Positions 9,472 through 17,571 of a stretch of DNA of 54,775 nt are shown in pieces; the first letter of the stretch is position 1, and each line of letters opens with the position of its first letter. Location of the stretch: positions 1-54,775 of the forward strand of contig NZ_LR701611.1 in assembly GCF_902498805.1 (NCBI RefSeq), read 5' to 3'. Both the position numbers and the translations under genes were made by a program. The notes under the pieces were generated by a model that worked only from the letters and a program-made list of their open reading frames with translations, made no database searches and had not been told where the DNA came from. This DNA is from Imperialibacter sp. EC-SDR9 (GTDB lineage: Bacteria; Bacteroidota; Bacteroidia; Cytophagales; Cyclobacteriaceae).

Positions 9472-10305
9472 ATGCAGTTAATGAGTAGGGTTTTATTACT
9501 TTTTATTACACTCTTTACGTTTTTTATTCAAGCCAAAGCACAGTTATTGCCCCTGAGCACCGCATCTGACTCCGCTAAACACTATTATTACCTTGGGTGG
9601 AAGCAGATCATGGACTATGCCGACTACACAAAAGCTGAGCAGTCATACCGGAAATCCATAGCATTTGACCCTGAATTTATCTTGGGCCAGAGCCTTGTTG
9701 GCCGGATATCACCCGACATTAAGGAACGCTACGAAATACTTGAAAAGATAAATACAAAAAAACATCTTGCTACAGAGGACGAGCAGCTAGTGGCAGATGT
9801 GTCGGTGATGTTGATAGAATTCCTGAACGCCAGGGAAGAAATGGACAGCGCAAAAACGGCAGAAAAGATTGCTATTGCTTTACAGACCGGCTTGAAAAAC
9901 TTCGGCTTGATTGGCCAAAAATACCCTGAAGAGGTATACTTTATCTCCGAATATTTCGAGATCGTAAACTACTTATACGGGCCAAAAAAAGCACTCGACA
10001 CTCTCAAGAGCTATAATTTATCGCTTAAAAAACCTGCCCCTTTCCTCATTGGCTACGAGTCAACGCTGGAAGCAGCCCTTGGCAACTATGATAACGCACT
10101 CGAACTTGCCTTCAAGCTCAAGAAATGCTTCAAAGACAAGAAAGTACCAAAGCCCTATGTTGTTCTTGGCGATATTTACCTTCAAAAAGGCGACCTGGAA
10201 AGTGCTTACAAATATATCAACAAGGCGTTGGAACTTGATCCCGCCAACCGGGCAGTGCAGAGGCTAAAAAAGAGAGCAGAAGTGCTACAGGAAAATAATT
10301 TCTAA
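9472..10305 (+). CDS. Secreted/periplasmic TPR protein
   Basis: 277 residues with an N-terminal signal peptide (hydrophobic from residue 6, cut near QAKA-Q). TPR-like helix pairs lie at about 40-75 (YYYLGWKQIMDYADYTKAEQ, then YRKSIAFDPEF) and 220-270 (YVVLGDIYLQKGDLESAYKY, then INKALELDPANR). The middle is helical but not clearly TPR. It is probably a periplasmic scaffold. It lies 205 bp upstream of the 'asparagine synthetase B'-like gene on the same strand; I recall this pairing in other Bacteroidota, which suggests a shared but unknown job. An alternative start is the Met at codon 4. Confidence 0.85.
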   Translation: MQLMSRVLLLFITLFTFFIQAKAQLLPLSTASDSAKHYYYLGWKQIMDYADYTKAEQSYRKSIAFDPEFILGQSLVGRISPDIKERYEILEKINTKKHLATEDEQLVADVSVMLIEFLNAREEMDSAKTAEKIAIALQTGLKNFGLIGQKYPEEVYFISEYFEIVNYLYGPKKALDTLKSYNLSLKKPAPFLIGYESTLEAALGNYDNALELAFKLKKCFKDKKVPKPYVVLGDIYLQKGDLESAYKYINKALELDPANRAVQRLKKRAEVLQENNF

Positions 10306-10510
10306 CGCTATCATGCTTAAAAGAGAATTAACTTTGCCTGAAAACTGTTCCCAACTTTATTGAAAGTGACCAAATTGCTCAACTTTCCGCCAGGAGGAAA
10401 CGACTCATTGAATTTAACGTTAGTTCTGTTAGATTTAATGGACAAAGTTGAACTTCAGGAGCAAGAAGGTGGCTCCGATCAGCCGGGTTCAATTTAAAAA
10501 TTTTGAGTAG

Positions 10511-11773
10511 ATGAAACGCATTATATTTCTCCTGTGTATCTTTCTGTTTATTGGTGGTAAGGCATTCTCGTCTTCTATCCTTATTCCCATGGACAACAGC
10601 CAAACGAACCACCTGAAGTCGTACGGTGTGGCCTATTGGGTGCTTTCAAAGGATATTGAGATAGACTGGCTACTCAACTACCGGGGCGGTAGTTTTATGT
10701 TCAAATATTACCAGGCTTTTGAGAATGAGCTGATTATCCGGGGCGTAAGCTATGAGGTAATTTCCGATGCCGAAGCCGGCCAGATACTTGAAGTGATTGC
10801 AAGCCCCTCCTCCAATATGGACGCCATGCGGCTGGAAAAATACCCAAAAATTGCCGTTTACTCACCAAAAAGTAAGCTACCCTGGGACGATGCTGTAACC
10901 ATGGTGCTGTCTTACGCTGAAATCCCATACGACGTCATTTTTGATGAAGAAATCCTGTACAACGAGCTACCCAAGTATGACTGGCTGCATTTGCATCACG
11001 AAGATTTTACAGGCCAGTATGGAAAGTTTTACCGGGCCTATGGCAACTACCCCTGGTACATAGAGCAGCAAAGGGACTATGAAGAAATGGCCAGAAAGCA
11101 CGGCTTCATGAAAGTATCGCAAATGAAACTGGGCGTGGCGAAAAAAATCAGAGACTTTGTGGGTAGCGGCGGCTTCCTTTTTGCCATGTGCTCGGCTACC
11201 GACTCCTACGACATTGCCCTGGCTGCGGAGGGTATCGACATCTGCGAAAGCATGTACGACGGCGATCCGGCCGACCCACGGGCACAGCAAAAGCTGGATT
11301 TTAGTAAAACATTTGCTTTCGGCGACTTCCTGCTGGAACGCCGGCCACTTGAATACGAATACTCGAACATCGACATGCAGCCCAACGAGCGGGGAGTCAT
11401 TGAAAGAAACGATTACTTCAATTTGTTTGAGTTCAGCGCCAAGTGGGATCCCATTCCCACCATGCTCACCCAGAACCATGAACGGATCATCAAAGGTTTT
11501 ATGGGACAAACAACTGCTTTTAGAAATGCAACCGTTAAGCCCGATGTAGTGGTAATGGGAGAAAACAAGAGCATTGGCGAAGTGCGGTATCTTCATGGCA
11601 TATTTGGCAAGGGCTTTTATACTTTCTACGGTGGCCACGACCCTGAAGATTACCAACACCTTGTGGGCGACCCCCCTACCGACCTCAATCTACACCCCAA
11701 TTCCCCTGGCTACCGGCTGATTCTCAACAACATACTTTTCCCGGCTGCAAAAAAGAAAAAGCAGAAAACCTGA
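10511..11773 (+). CDS. Conserved Bacteroidota secreted protein, commonly mis-named 'asparagine synthetase B'
   Basis: 420 residues with a signal peptide (1-20). Databases often call this family asparagine synthetase B, but the protein lacks both AsnB hallmarks: there is no catalytic Cys2 after the start Met and no SGGxDS pyrophosphatase loop, and it is exported. Visible conserved-looking features are PKIAVYSPK (112-120), PWDDAVTMVL (124-133), the acidic and His cluster HLHHEDFTGQYGKFY (160-174), a possible nucleophile-elbow segment GGFLFAMCSATDS with Cys227, and YGGHDPEDYQH near the C-terminus. The layout recalls class I glutamine-amidotransferase-like folds (inference). The end is strongly basic (KKKKQKT). 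It follows the TPR gene on the same strand. Confidence 0.88.
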   Translation: MKRIIFLLCIFLFIGGKAFSSSILIPMDNSQTNHLKSYGVAYWVLSKDIEIDWLLNYRGGSFMFKYYQAFENELIIRGVSYEVISDAEAGQILEVIASPSSNMDAMRLEKYPKIAVYSPKSKLPWDDAVTMVLSYAEIPYDVIFDEEILYNELPKYDWLHLHHEDFTGQYGKFYRAYGNYPWYIEQQRDYEEMARKHGFMKVSQMKLGVAKKIRDFVGSGGFLFAMCSATDSYDIALAAEGIDICESMYDGDPADPRAQQKLDFSKTFAFGDFLLERRPLEYEYSNIDMQPNERGVIERNDYFNLFEFSAKWDPIPTMLTQNHERIIKGFMGQTTAFRNATVKPDVVVMGENKSIGEVRYLHGIFGKGFYTFYGGHDPEDYQHLVGDPPTDLNLHPNSPGYRLILNNILFPAAKKKKQKT

Positions 11774-11881
11774 TCTTTTAAACTGTCCGGCTTAAAAAAT
11801 TTCGGTTATTAATTTGGCCTTGACTAGTTTCACCTTCAATTTTATTGATAGAAACTGACCACCGCCAAACCTCATTCTTAG

Positions 11882-12640
11882 TTGATAGAACTTTTCTCCT
11901 ATGAGCTTTCCCACTCTGATTTGTGGATGATACTTTCGGTGTCAGTGCTCATTGGCATGTCCAAAACAGGCGTTCATGGGGCAGGAATGATAGCGGTGCC
12001 GCTGCTGGCTGCTGTGTTTGGTGGCAAGCAGTCGAGCGGCTTCCTCCTGCCTATTTTGTGCCTTGCTGATATTTTTGGAGTGGTGTACTACCACCGGCAT
12101 GCTGCGTGGGATCACCTCTGGAAGCTCTTTCCCTGGGCGGCAGCAGGAACCTTGCTCGGCACCTGGGTGGGCAACTATATCGACGACGAGGCCTTCAAGC
12201 TCATCATGGCCATCATCATTTTTGTTTCGGTCGGCCTAATGATTTGGCTGGAGAAGAGGAAAAAAAATGAAGAAAAGGTGCCGGCTTACTTTTGGTTTGC
12301 AGCACTCATGGGCGTTGCAGGCGGGTTTACCTCAATGGTTGGTAACCTCGCAGGGTCTGTTATGGCCCTTTACCTGCTCTCCGTACACTTGCCAAAAAAT
12401 TCATTCATCGGTACGGCAGCCTGGTTCTTTATGGTTCTCAATTGGTTCAAGCTGCCTTTTCACATCTTCAGCTGGCACACCATCACGGTAGACTCCTTCC
12501 TTTTTGACCTTGTCACCTTACCGGCGATTGGTCTTGGCGCCCTCATCGGAGTGGCCATCATTAAGAAAATTCCTGAGAAGCAGTATCGGTGGTTTATAAT
12601 AGCAATGACAGTTGTAGCAGCTTTTGGAATGCTGTTATAG
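11882..12640 (+). CDS. TauE/SafE-family membrane exporter
   Basis: 252 residues, about 8 hydrophobic segments in two related halves, each with the family's Gly-rich start: SVLIGMSKTGVHGAGMIAVP in the N-half and GVAGGFTSMVGNLAGSVMA in the C-half. The family (PF01925) exports sulfite, sulfoacetate and other anions across the inner membrane; the substrate is not readable. A TTG at 11882 is the only start upstream of the first helix, because TAG precedes it directly in frame. The next ATG (11927) lies only 15 codons in and cannot be excluded. The sugar transporter gene follows 129 bp downstream. Confidence 0.88.
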   Translation: MIELFSYELSHSDLWMILSVSVLIGMSKTGVHGAGMIAVPLLAAVFGGKQSSGFLLPILCLADIFGVVYYHRHAAWDHLWKLFPWAAAGTLLGTWVGNYIDDEAFKLIMAIIIFVSVGLMIWLEKRKKNEEKVPAYFWFAALMGVAGGFTSMVGNLAGSVMALYLLSVHLPKNSFIGTAAWFFMVLNWFKLPFHIFSWHTITVDSFLFDLVTLPAIGLGALIGVAIIKKIPEKQYRWFIIAMTVVAAFGMLL

Positions 12641-12769
12641 AAACGGCTTACAGTGGATGCAAACAATTTTTGCGAGTGGCAGTTAAAAGGTGGGAATTCC
12701 ATTGCAAAAACAATTTTCTGCACGTTATTACCTTCCTGACAACAACCAGGTTAGTAATCAGAGTTTTTT

Positions 12770-14095
12770 ATGGGCAAGCCTACACTCAAATTCTGGCAAA
12801 TCATCAACATGAATTTTGGCTTTTTCGGGCTCCAGTACAGCTTCGGCCTGCAGCAAGCCAACATGAGCCCCATTTACTCATACTTGGGGGCTGAAGAAAG
12901 TGAGCTCCCCCTCCTGTGGCTGGCAGGCCCTATGACCGGGCTCATCGTTCAGCCCATCATCGGAGCCATAAGCGACAAAACCATCACCAAATGGGGCCGC
13001 CGGACTCCGTATTTTCTCATAGGCGCTATATTCTGTAGTCTTAGTCTGCTCGTGATGCCATATAGCAGCACTGTGTGGATGGCAGCAAGCGTGCTTTGGA
13101 TCCTAGATGCGGCCAATAATATCACTCAGGAGCCCTACCGGGCGTTTGTTAGCGACAAACTGCCCAAGGAGCAACATTCCCTGGGCTTTTTAACCCAAAG
13201 TGCTTTCACCGGTCTTGGACAAACCCTCTCATACCTCACCCCCACTCTACTTATTTTTTTCGGCGTCAGTGAACTTGCAAAAAATGACAGCGGTATCCCT
13301 GTCACAACAATCATCGCTTTCATGATTGGCGCTGTGGTGTCCATAGGCTCTATCCTGTGGACGTTGAAAACCACGAAAGAAATCCCTATTTCGGAGGAAG
13401 AAAAGGCCCACATCAGAAGCCAACCCAAGGGCATAGGCTCGACCATTGCTGAAATTGCGACGGCTTTCAAAGAAATGCCTCTCACGATGAAGCAGATGCT
13501 GCCCATGATGCTGTTTAGCTGGTATGCTATGTTCATTTACTGGCAGTACATAGCCAAGTCGCTATCAAAATCGCTTTTTGGCACAACTGATGTGCTTGAC
13601 CCTGGCTTCAGAAAAGCTGACCTGCTGGTGGGGCAAATTGGGGCTTTTTACAATTTCATTGCCTTTTTTGCGGCTTTCGGGTTAGCTATGCTGGCACAAA
13701 AATATGGCCCAAAGTGGATTCACGGCGCATGTATGTTTCTGGCCGGTGCTGGCTTGCTCTTGATTCCGGAGCTAAACACTCCTGGCATGGTCTTCATTCC
13801 TATCATTGGTATGGGGCTATCCTGGGCAAGCATGATGGGAAACCCCTATGTCATGCTTGCAGGCAGTATTCCGCCGGAAAGAACGGGCGTATATATGGGC
13901 ATTTTCAACATGTTTATCGTCACTCCTATGTTGCTCGAAACGTTCACAATACCAATGTACTACTCATCGTGGCTTGGCAATAGTCCGGTAAATGCTATCA
14001 GGCTGGCTGGCACGCTGTTAATACTTGCAGCTATTTCGGTTGCTTTTATCAAACTAAAAAGACCAGACCAAAGCGATTTACACGCAGAAAAGTGA
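12770..14095 (+). CDS. MFS sugar transporter (SLC45/GPH-like)
   Basis: 441 residues with about 12 membrane segments. The N-half carries LVQP-type GLIVQPIIGAISDKTI followed by KWGRRTPYFLIGAI, the signature of the sucrose/maltose branch of the GPH/SLC45 transporters. QEPYRAFVSD in loop 4-5 and GNPYVMLAGSIPPERTGVY with GIFNMFIVTPML in the C-half also fit that branch. The likely role is proton-coupled uptake of a disaccharide. No glycosidase or SusCD genes are adjacent, so the substrate is open. The ATG at 12770 puts the first helix at the usual distance. Confidence 0.9.
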   Translation: MGKPTLKFWQIINMNFGFFGLQYSFGLQQANMSPIYSYLGAEESELPLLWLAGPMTGLIVQPIIGAISDKTITKWGRRTPYFLIGAIFCSLSLLVMPYSSTVWMAASVLWILDAANNITQEPYRAFVSDKLPKEQHSLGFLTQSAFTGLGQTLSYLTPTLLIFFGVSELAKNDSGIPVTTIIAFMIGAVVSIGSILWTLKTTKEIPISEEEKAHIRSQPKGIGSTIAEIATAFKEMPLTMKQMLPMMLFSWYAMFIYWQYIAKSLSKSLFGTTDVLDPGFRKADLLVGQIGAFYNFIAFFAAFGLAMLAQKYGPKWIHGACMFLAGAGLLLIPELNTPGMVFIPIIGMGLSWASMMGNPYVMLAGSIPPERTGVYMGIFNMFIVTPMLLETFTIPMYYSSWLGNSPVNAIRLAGTLLILAAISVAFIKLKRPDQSDLHAEK

Positions 14096-14259
14096 AGAAC
14101 GCTCATAGCTTCCTGCACGGCTTTATGATTTCGTAAGTGACTGGATAGCATGGTATTCGAAACACTTTACAACTGCATTTTTCCAGCCATCCCAGACGTC
14201 TATGAAATCTGACCAATTATTGGTACTTTGAAAGTATTCAGTAAATCAACTCTTACATT

Positions 14260-14718
14260 ATGGCCCAGTTTAATCTAAAAGTTAATGGAAAAGAACACCA
14301 GGTTGATGTAGATGCGGACACCCCACTGCTTTGGGTGCTTCGTGACAACCTCGATTTGGTAGGCACCAAATTTGGCTGTGGAATAGCTATGTGTGGTGCA
14401 TGCACGGTTCATGTTGATGGCGATGCTGTCCGGTCTTGCTCTATGCCGATTTCAACGCTGGGAGACAAGTCTGTGGTGACCATTGAAGGCTTATCTGCCG
14501 ATGCCTCTCACCCTCTTCAGAACGCCTGGAGAGAGCACGACGTACCCCAGTGTGGTTATTGTCAGGCAGGTCAGATCATGAACGCCGCAGCCCTGCTGTC
14601 GAAAAATGCCTCTCCAACGGACGAGGAAATAGAAAGCGCCATGAATGGCAATATTTGCCGTTGTGCTACTTACAACCGTATCAAGGCAGCCATCAAGACG
14701 GCTTCCGCAAGCGTTTAA
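14260..14718 (+). CDS. (2Fe-2S) subunit of molybdenum hydroxylase (IorA-like)
   Basis: 152 residues. The N-terminal plant-type ferredoxin domain binds one 2Fe-2S cluster through Cys40, Cys45, Cys48 and Cys60 ([14 protein letters not shown]). The C-terminal helical domain binds the second through Cys98, Cys101, Cys133 and Cys135 ([16 protein letters not shown] and NICRCATY). Size and motifs match the small subunit of isoquinoline 1-oxidoreductase and aldehyde dehydrogenase of the xanthine-oxidase family. It has no signal of its own and probably crosses the membrane folded, carried by the Tat signal of its partner. Its stop lies 23 bp before the large-subunit gene. Confidence 0.95.
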   Translation: MAQFNLKVNGKEHQVDVDADTPLLWVLRDNLDLVGTKFGCGIAMCGACTVHVDGDAVRSCSMPISTLGDKSVVTIEGLSADASHPLQNAWREHDVPQCGYCQAGQIMNAAALLSKNASPTDEEIESAMNGNICRCATYNRIKAAIKTASASV

Positions 14719-14741
14719 GTCTATTCCAAAAATCCGAAATC

Positions 14742-16883
14742 ATGACTTTAATAAAAACATCATACAACAGAAGATCCTTTCTGAAAGTGTCAGCGGCTGG
14801 TAGTGGTGGCTTAGTGATAGGCTTCAACTGGCTGGTATCGTGCAGTCCCAGCGCTGAAACTGCGATAAAAGGAGCGCCTAAAGAGTGGTTCAATGTAAAT
14901 GCTTATCTCAAGATAGGCGAGAACGGCCTCGTTACCATCATGTCGCCAAACCCGGAAGTAGGCCAAAACATCAAAACTTCAATGCCGATGATAGTGGCTG
15001 AAGAGCTGGATGTGGCCTGGAAAGACGTCGTTGTTGAGCAAGCCCCGCTCGACACCGAGAAGTTTGTGAGACAAGTGGCTGGCGGCAGTCAGTCGCTGAG
15101 AAGTTCATGGAAAGGGCTGAGAATGGCGGGAGCTACGGCCAGAAAGATGCTGATGGAAGCGGCTGCCAAACAGTGGCAAGTAGATGCCTCAACCCTGACT
15201 ACTTCTGAGGGAGTCATCAAAAACGTAAAAGGTGAAACACTCACCTATGGACAAATAGCCTCCGCTGCTGCATCCGTAACCGTGCCTGAAGAGGTGGAGT
15301 TGAAAGACCCATCTGCCTTCAAAATCATTGGCACCGACACCAAAAACGTTGACATAGAAAAAATCATTACCGGCAAGCCACAGTATGGCATGGATTTGAA
15401 GAAAGAAGGAATGCAAGTAGCGGTCGTGCTACGCCCCCCTTCTTTTGGTGCCAAACTAAAGTCGTTCGACGACAGCGAAACCAGAAAGGTAACCGGTGTT
15501 TCTGATGTTATCCAGTTTGGCAACAAAGTAGCGGTACTGGGCAACACAACCTGGGCAGCTATGAAAGGCAAGAAAGCGCTGAAAGCTGAGTGGGAACAAG
15601 AAACACCTGCCGAGAGCACGGAATATCATGACAAGCAAATGATGGCCTTGCTGGGCACAAAAAATGGAGAGCCCAGAAGAAACGATGGCGATGTGGACGC
15701 CGCCTTCAAAACCGCCGACAAAGTAATTGAGAAAACTTTCGAAGGCCCTTTTCTGCCGCACAATCCCATGGAGCCCATGAATTTCTACGGACATGTGACG
15801 GCAGCCAAGGTTGATCTCATTGGCCCTATACAAACACCCGAGAGAACAAGACGCCAGGTGTCTGAGCTATTAGGACGGCCCGAAACGGAAATCTTCATCG
15901 ACATGACCCGTATGGGCGGCGGTTTCGGCCGCAGGCTTTATGGTGATTTTGTGCTGGAAGTAGCCGAAATTTCAAAACTATCCAACACGCCCATCAAGCT
16001 GGTGTACACAAGAGAAGACGACATGACAGCGGGCATTTATCGCCCGGCTTCCAAATACAAATTCAAAGCCGGTGTAAAAGACGGCAAGCTGGTGGCATAC
16101 CATTTAGTTGGCACCGGCATCAACGGTAACGGCTGGACTCGTGAAAACTGGTTTCCGGCTGGATCCATTCCTAACTACAGGGTGGAGTCGTATGGACAGG
16201 ACAGCAACATTACCACAGGCGCCTGGCGTGCACCCATCACCAACTTCCTGGCTTATGCCGAACAAAGCTTTATCGACGAAGTGGCCGAGGAGATGGGAGT
16301 TGATGCTGTGCAATTGAGACTTGATTTACTCGAAAAGGCTAAATCTGATCCCGTTGGCACGGTAGACTTCGAGCCAGAGAAAATGATTGGTGCGATCAGG
16401 CTTGCTGCCGAAAAAGCCAACTGGTCAACTACTGAAGATGGAGTGAGCAAGGGCTTCAGTGCTTACTACTCGCACAATTCTTATGTGGCGATGGTGGCCG
16501 AGGTTGTCAACAAAAAAGGCCAGCCGAGCACAAGAAAAGTAACCTGCGCTGTTGATTGCGGGATAGTGATCAACCCAATAGCTGCCAAAAACCAGATTGA
16601 AGGTGGCATCATCGACGGTATCGGGCACGCTATGTATGGCGACATGACCTTTGTGAATGGTGCGCCACAGGCAAGCAACTTCAACAACTACAGGCTGATC
16701 AGAATGGGAGAAGCGCCTCCGGTTATTGAATGTCACTTTGTCAAAAACACGAATGACCCTACGGGTCTCGGCGAACCATCGTTGCCACCGGCAGGAGGTG
16801 CGCTGGCCAACGCTATGTACAAAGCTACCGGACAGCGTTTCTATAAGCAGCCATTTATGCAACAGCAGATAAAACTTGGCTAG
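14742..16883 (+). CDS. Molybdopterin large subunit of xanthine-oxidase-family hydroxylase (IorB-like), Tat-exported
   Basis: 713 residues from the ATG at 14742. The open frame extends upstream inside the small-subunit gene, but only 14742 places the twin-arginine signal (NRRSFLKVSAAGSGG) at the N-terminus. The molybdopterin domains include MGGGFGRR (cofactor loop), GAWRAP and the C-terminal GLGEPSLPPAGGALANA. Glu678 in GLGEP matches the catalytic base of the family. The pair oxidises an aldehyde or N-heterocycle in the periplasm; the substrate is unknown. No cytochrome c third subunit or XdhC-type maturation gene is adjacent. A hairpin terminator follows at 16902. Confidence 0.93.
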   Translation: MTLIKTSYNRRSFLKVSAAGSGGLVIGFNWLVSCSPSAETAIKGAPKEWFNVNAYLKIGENGLVTIMSPNPEVGQNIKTSMPMIVAEELDVAWKDVVVEQAPLDTEKFVRQVAGGSQSLRSSWKGLRMAGATARKMLMEAAAKQWQVDASTLTTSEGVIKNVKGETLTYGQIASAAASVTVPEEVELKDPSAFKIIGTDTKNVDIEKIITGKPQYGMDLKKEGMQVAVVLRPPSFGAKLKSFDDSETRKVTGVSDVIQFGNKVAVLGNTTWAAMKGKKALKAEWEQETPAESTEYHDKQMMALLGTKNGEPRRNDGDVDAAFKTADKVIEKTFEGPFLPHNPMEPMNFYGHVTAAKVDLIGPIQTPERTRRQVSELLGRPETEIFIDMTRMGGGFGRRLYGDFVLEVAEISKLSNTPIKLVYTREDDMTAGIYRPASKYKFKAGVKDGKLVAYHLVGTGINGNGWTRENWFPAGSIPNYRVESYGQDSNITTGAWRAPITNFLAYAEQSFIDEVAEEMGVDAVQLRLDLLEKAKSDPVGTVDFEPEKMIGAIRLAAEKANWSTTEDGVSKGFSAYYSHNSYVAMVAEVVNKKGQPSTRKVTCAVDCGIVINPIAAKNQIEGGIIDGIGHAMYGDMTFVNGAPQASNFNNYRLIRMGEAPPVIECHFVKNTNDPTGLGEPSLPPAGGALANAMYKATGQRFYKQPFMQQQIKLG

Positions 16884-16901
16884 TTTCAATTCTGCATTAA
16901 C

Positions 16902-16935
16902 AAAAAGGTTTAGGGGAGACTCCTAAACCTTTTTT
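16902..16935 (+). terminator. Bidirectional rho-independent terminator
   Basis: Stem AGGTTTAGG (16906-16914) pairs with CCTAAACCT (16922-16930) around a 7-base loop, with an A-run before and a T-run after (to 16935). It lies between the convergent molybdenum hydroxylase and miaE genes and can serve both strands. Confidence 0.85.
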
Positions 16936-16956
16936 GCTTTATATATTCCTGGTTCG

Positions 16957-17559
16957 TCAATGCATCCTGTCTCCTCTCACAGTAAGCGATTTCATTATTG
17001 CGGCCTCAGCTTCTAAGAACTCGCTCCATCTAACTTTCACATAATCCTTTGGCATGTATTCTTCCGCCAGCTCAATGAAATTATGATAGTGGCCAGCTTC
17101 TGAAACCATCAATTCATAATAGAACTTTTTCAACTCTTCATCCGCAATATGCTTGTGCAGCAGTTTGAACCTCTCGCAGCTTCTGGCTTCAATCAGCGCA
17201 TTCAGCAATAGCTTTTCCACCAACTGCTGGTTGCGGGAGCCACCCTTTCTCACTACCTCATTAAGCCTGGCCACATACTCGTCCTTCCGTTGTCTCCCCA
17301 AGCCGAAGCCTCTTTTCTTAAGTTGCTCTATCACTCTTTCAAAGTGACTCCACTCCTCTGCCACCACAGGCACCAACACTTCCAACAACTTCTCTCGTTC
17401 AGGATAGAGCATGATGAGTGAAATGCATGAAGAAGCCGCCTTTTGCTCACAATAAGCATGATCGACGAGAATATCCTCAATCTGCATATTGGCGATATCT
17501 GTCCAGCGGGGATCGGTAGGCAGCTCCAGGCCAAGTGTGGTTTTACTCTTTGCTTCCAT
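16957..17559 (-). CDS. miaE: tRNA-(ms2io6A)-hydroxylase
   Basis: 200 residues, the usual length. The four-helix ferritin-like diiron fold is shown by repeated Glu/His ligand motifs: AYCEQKAAS, VAEEWSHFERV, LIEARSCERF and SEAGHYHNFIELAEEY. The enzyme hydroxylates the isopentenyl side chain of ms2i6A at position 37 of tRNAs reading U-starting codons, using O2. It needs MiaA and MiaB products, which are not in this window. It is the last gene of the minus-strand run lpxK-porin-miaE, with 12 bp to the porin gene. Confidence 0.93.
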   Translation of the reverse strand: MEAKSKTTLGLELPTDPRWTDIANMQIEDILVDHAYCEQKAASSCISLIMLYPEREKLLEVLVPVVAEEWSHFERVIEQLKKRGFGLGRQRKDEYVARLNEVVRKGGSRNQQLVEKLLLNALIEARSCERFKLLHKHIADEELKKFYYELMVSEAGHYHNFIELAEEYMPKDYVKVRWSEFLEAEAAIMKSLTVRGDRMH

Positions 17560-17571
17560 TGAGGCAGTTAT

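Noticed and set aside
10967-11659. 230-codon minus-strand open frame
   Set aside because: Antisense to the conserved 'AsnB-like' gene, with no family resemblance.
14550-14741. Upstream extension of the molybdopterin subunit
   Set aside because: Overlaps the ferredoxin subunit gene and would bury the twin-arginine signal 64 residues inside.
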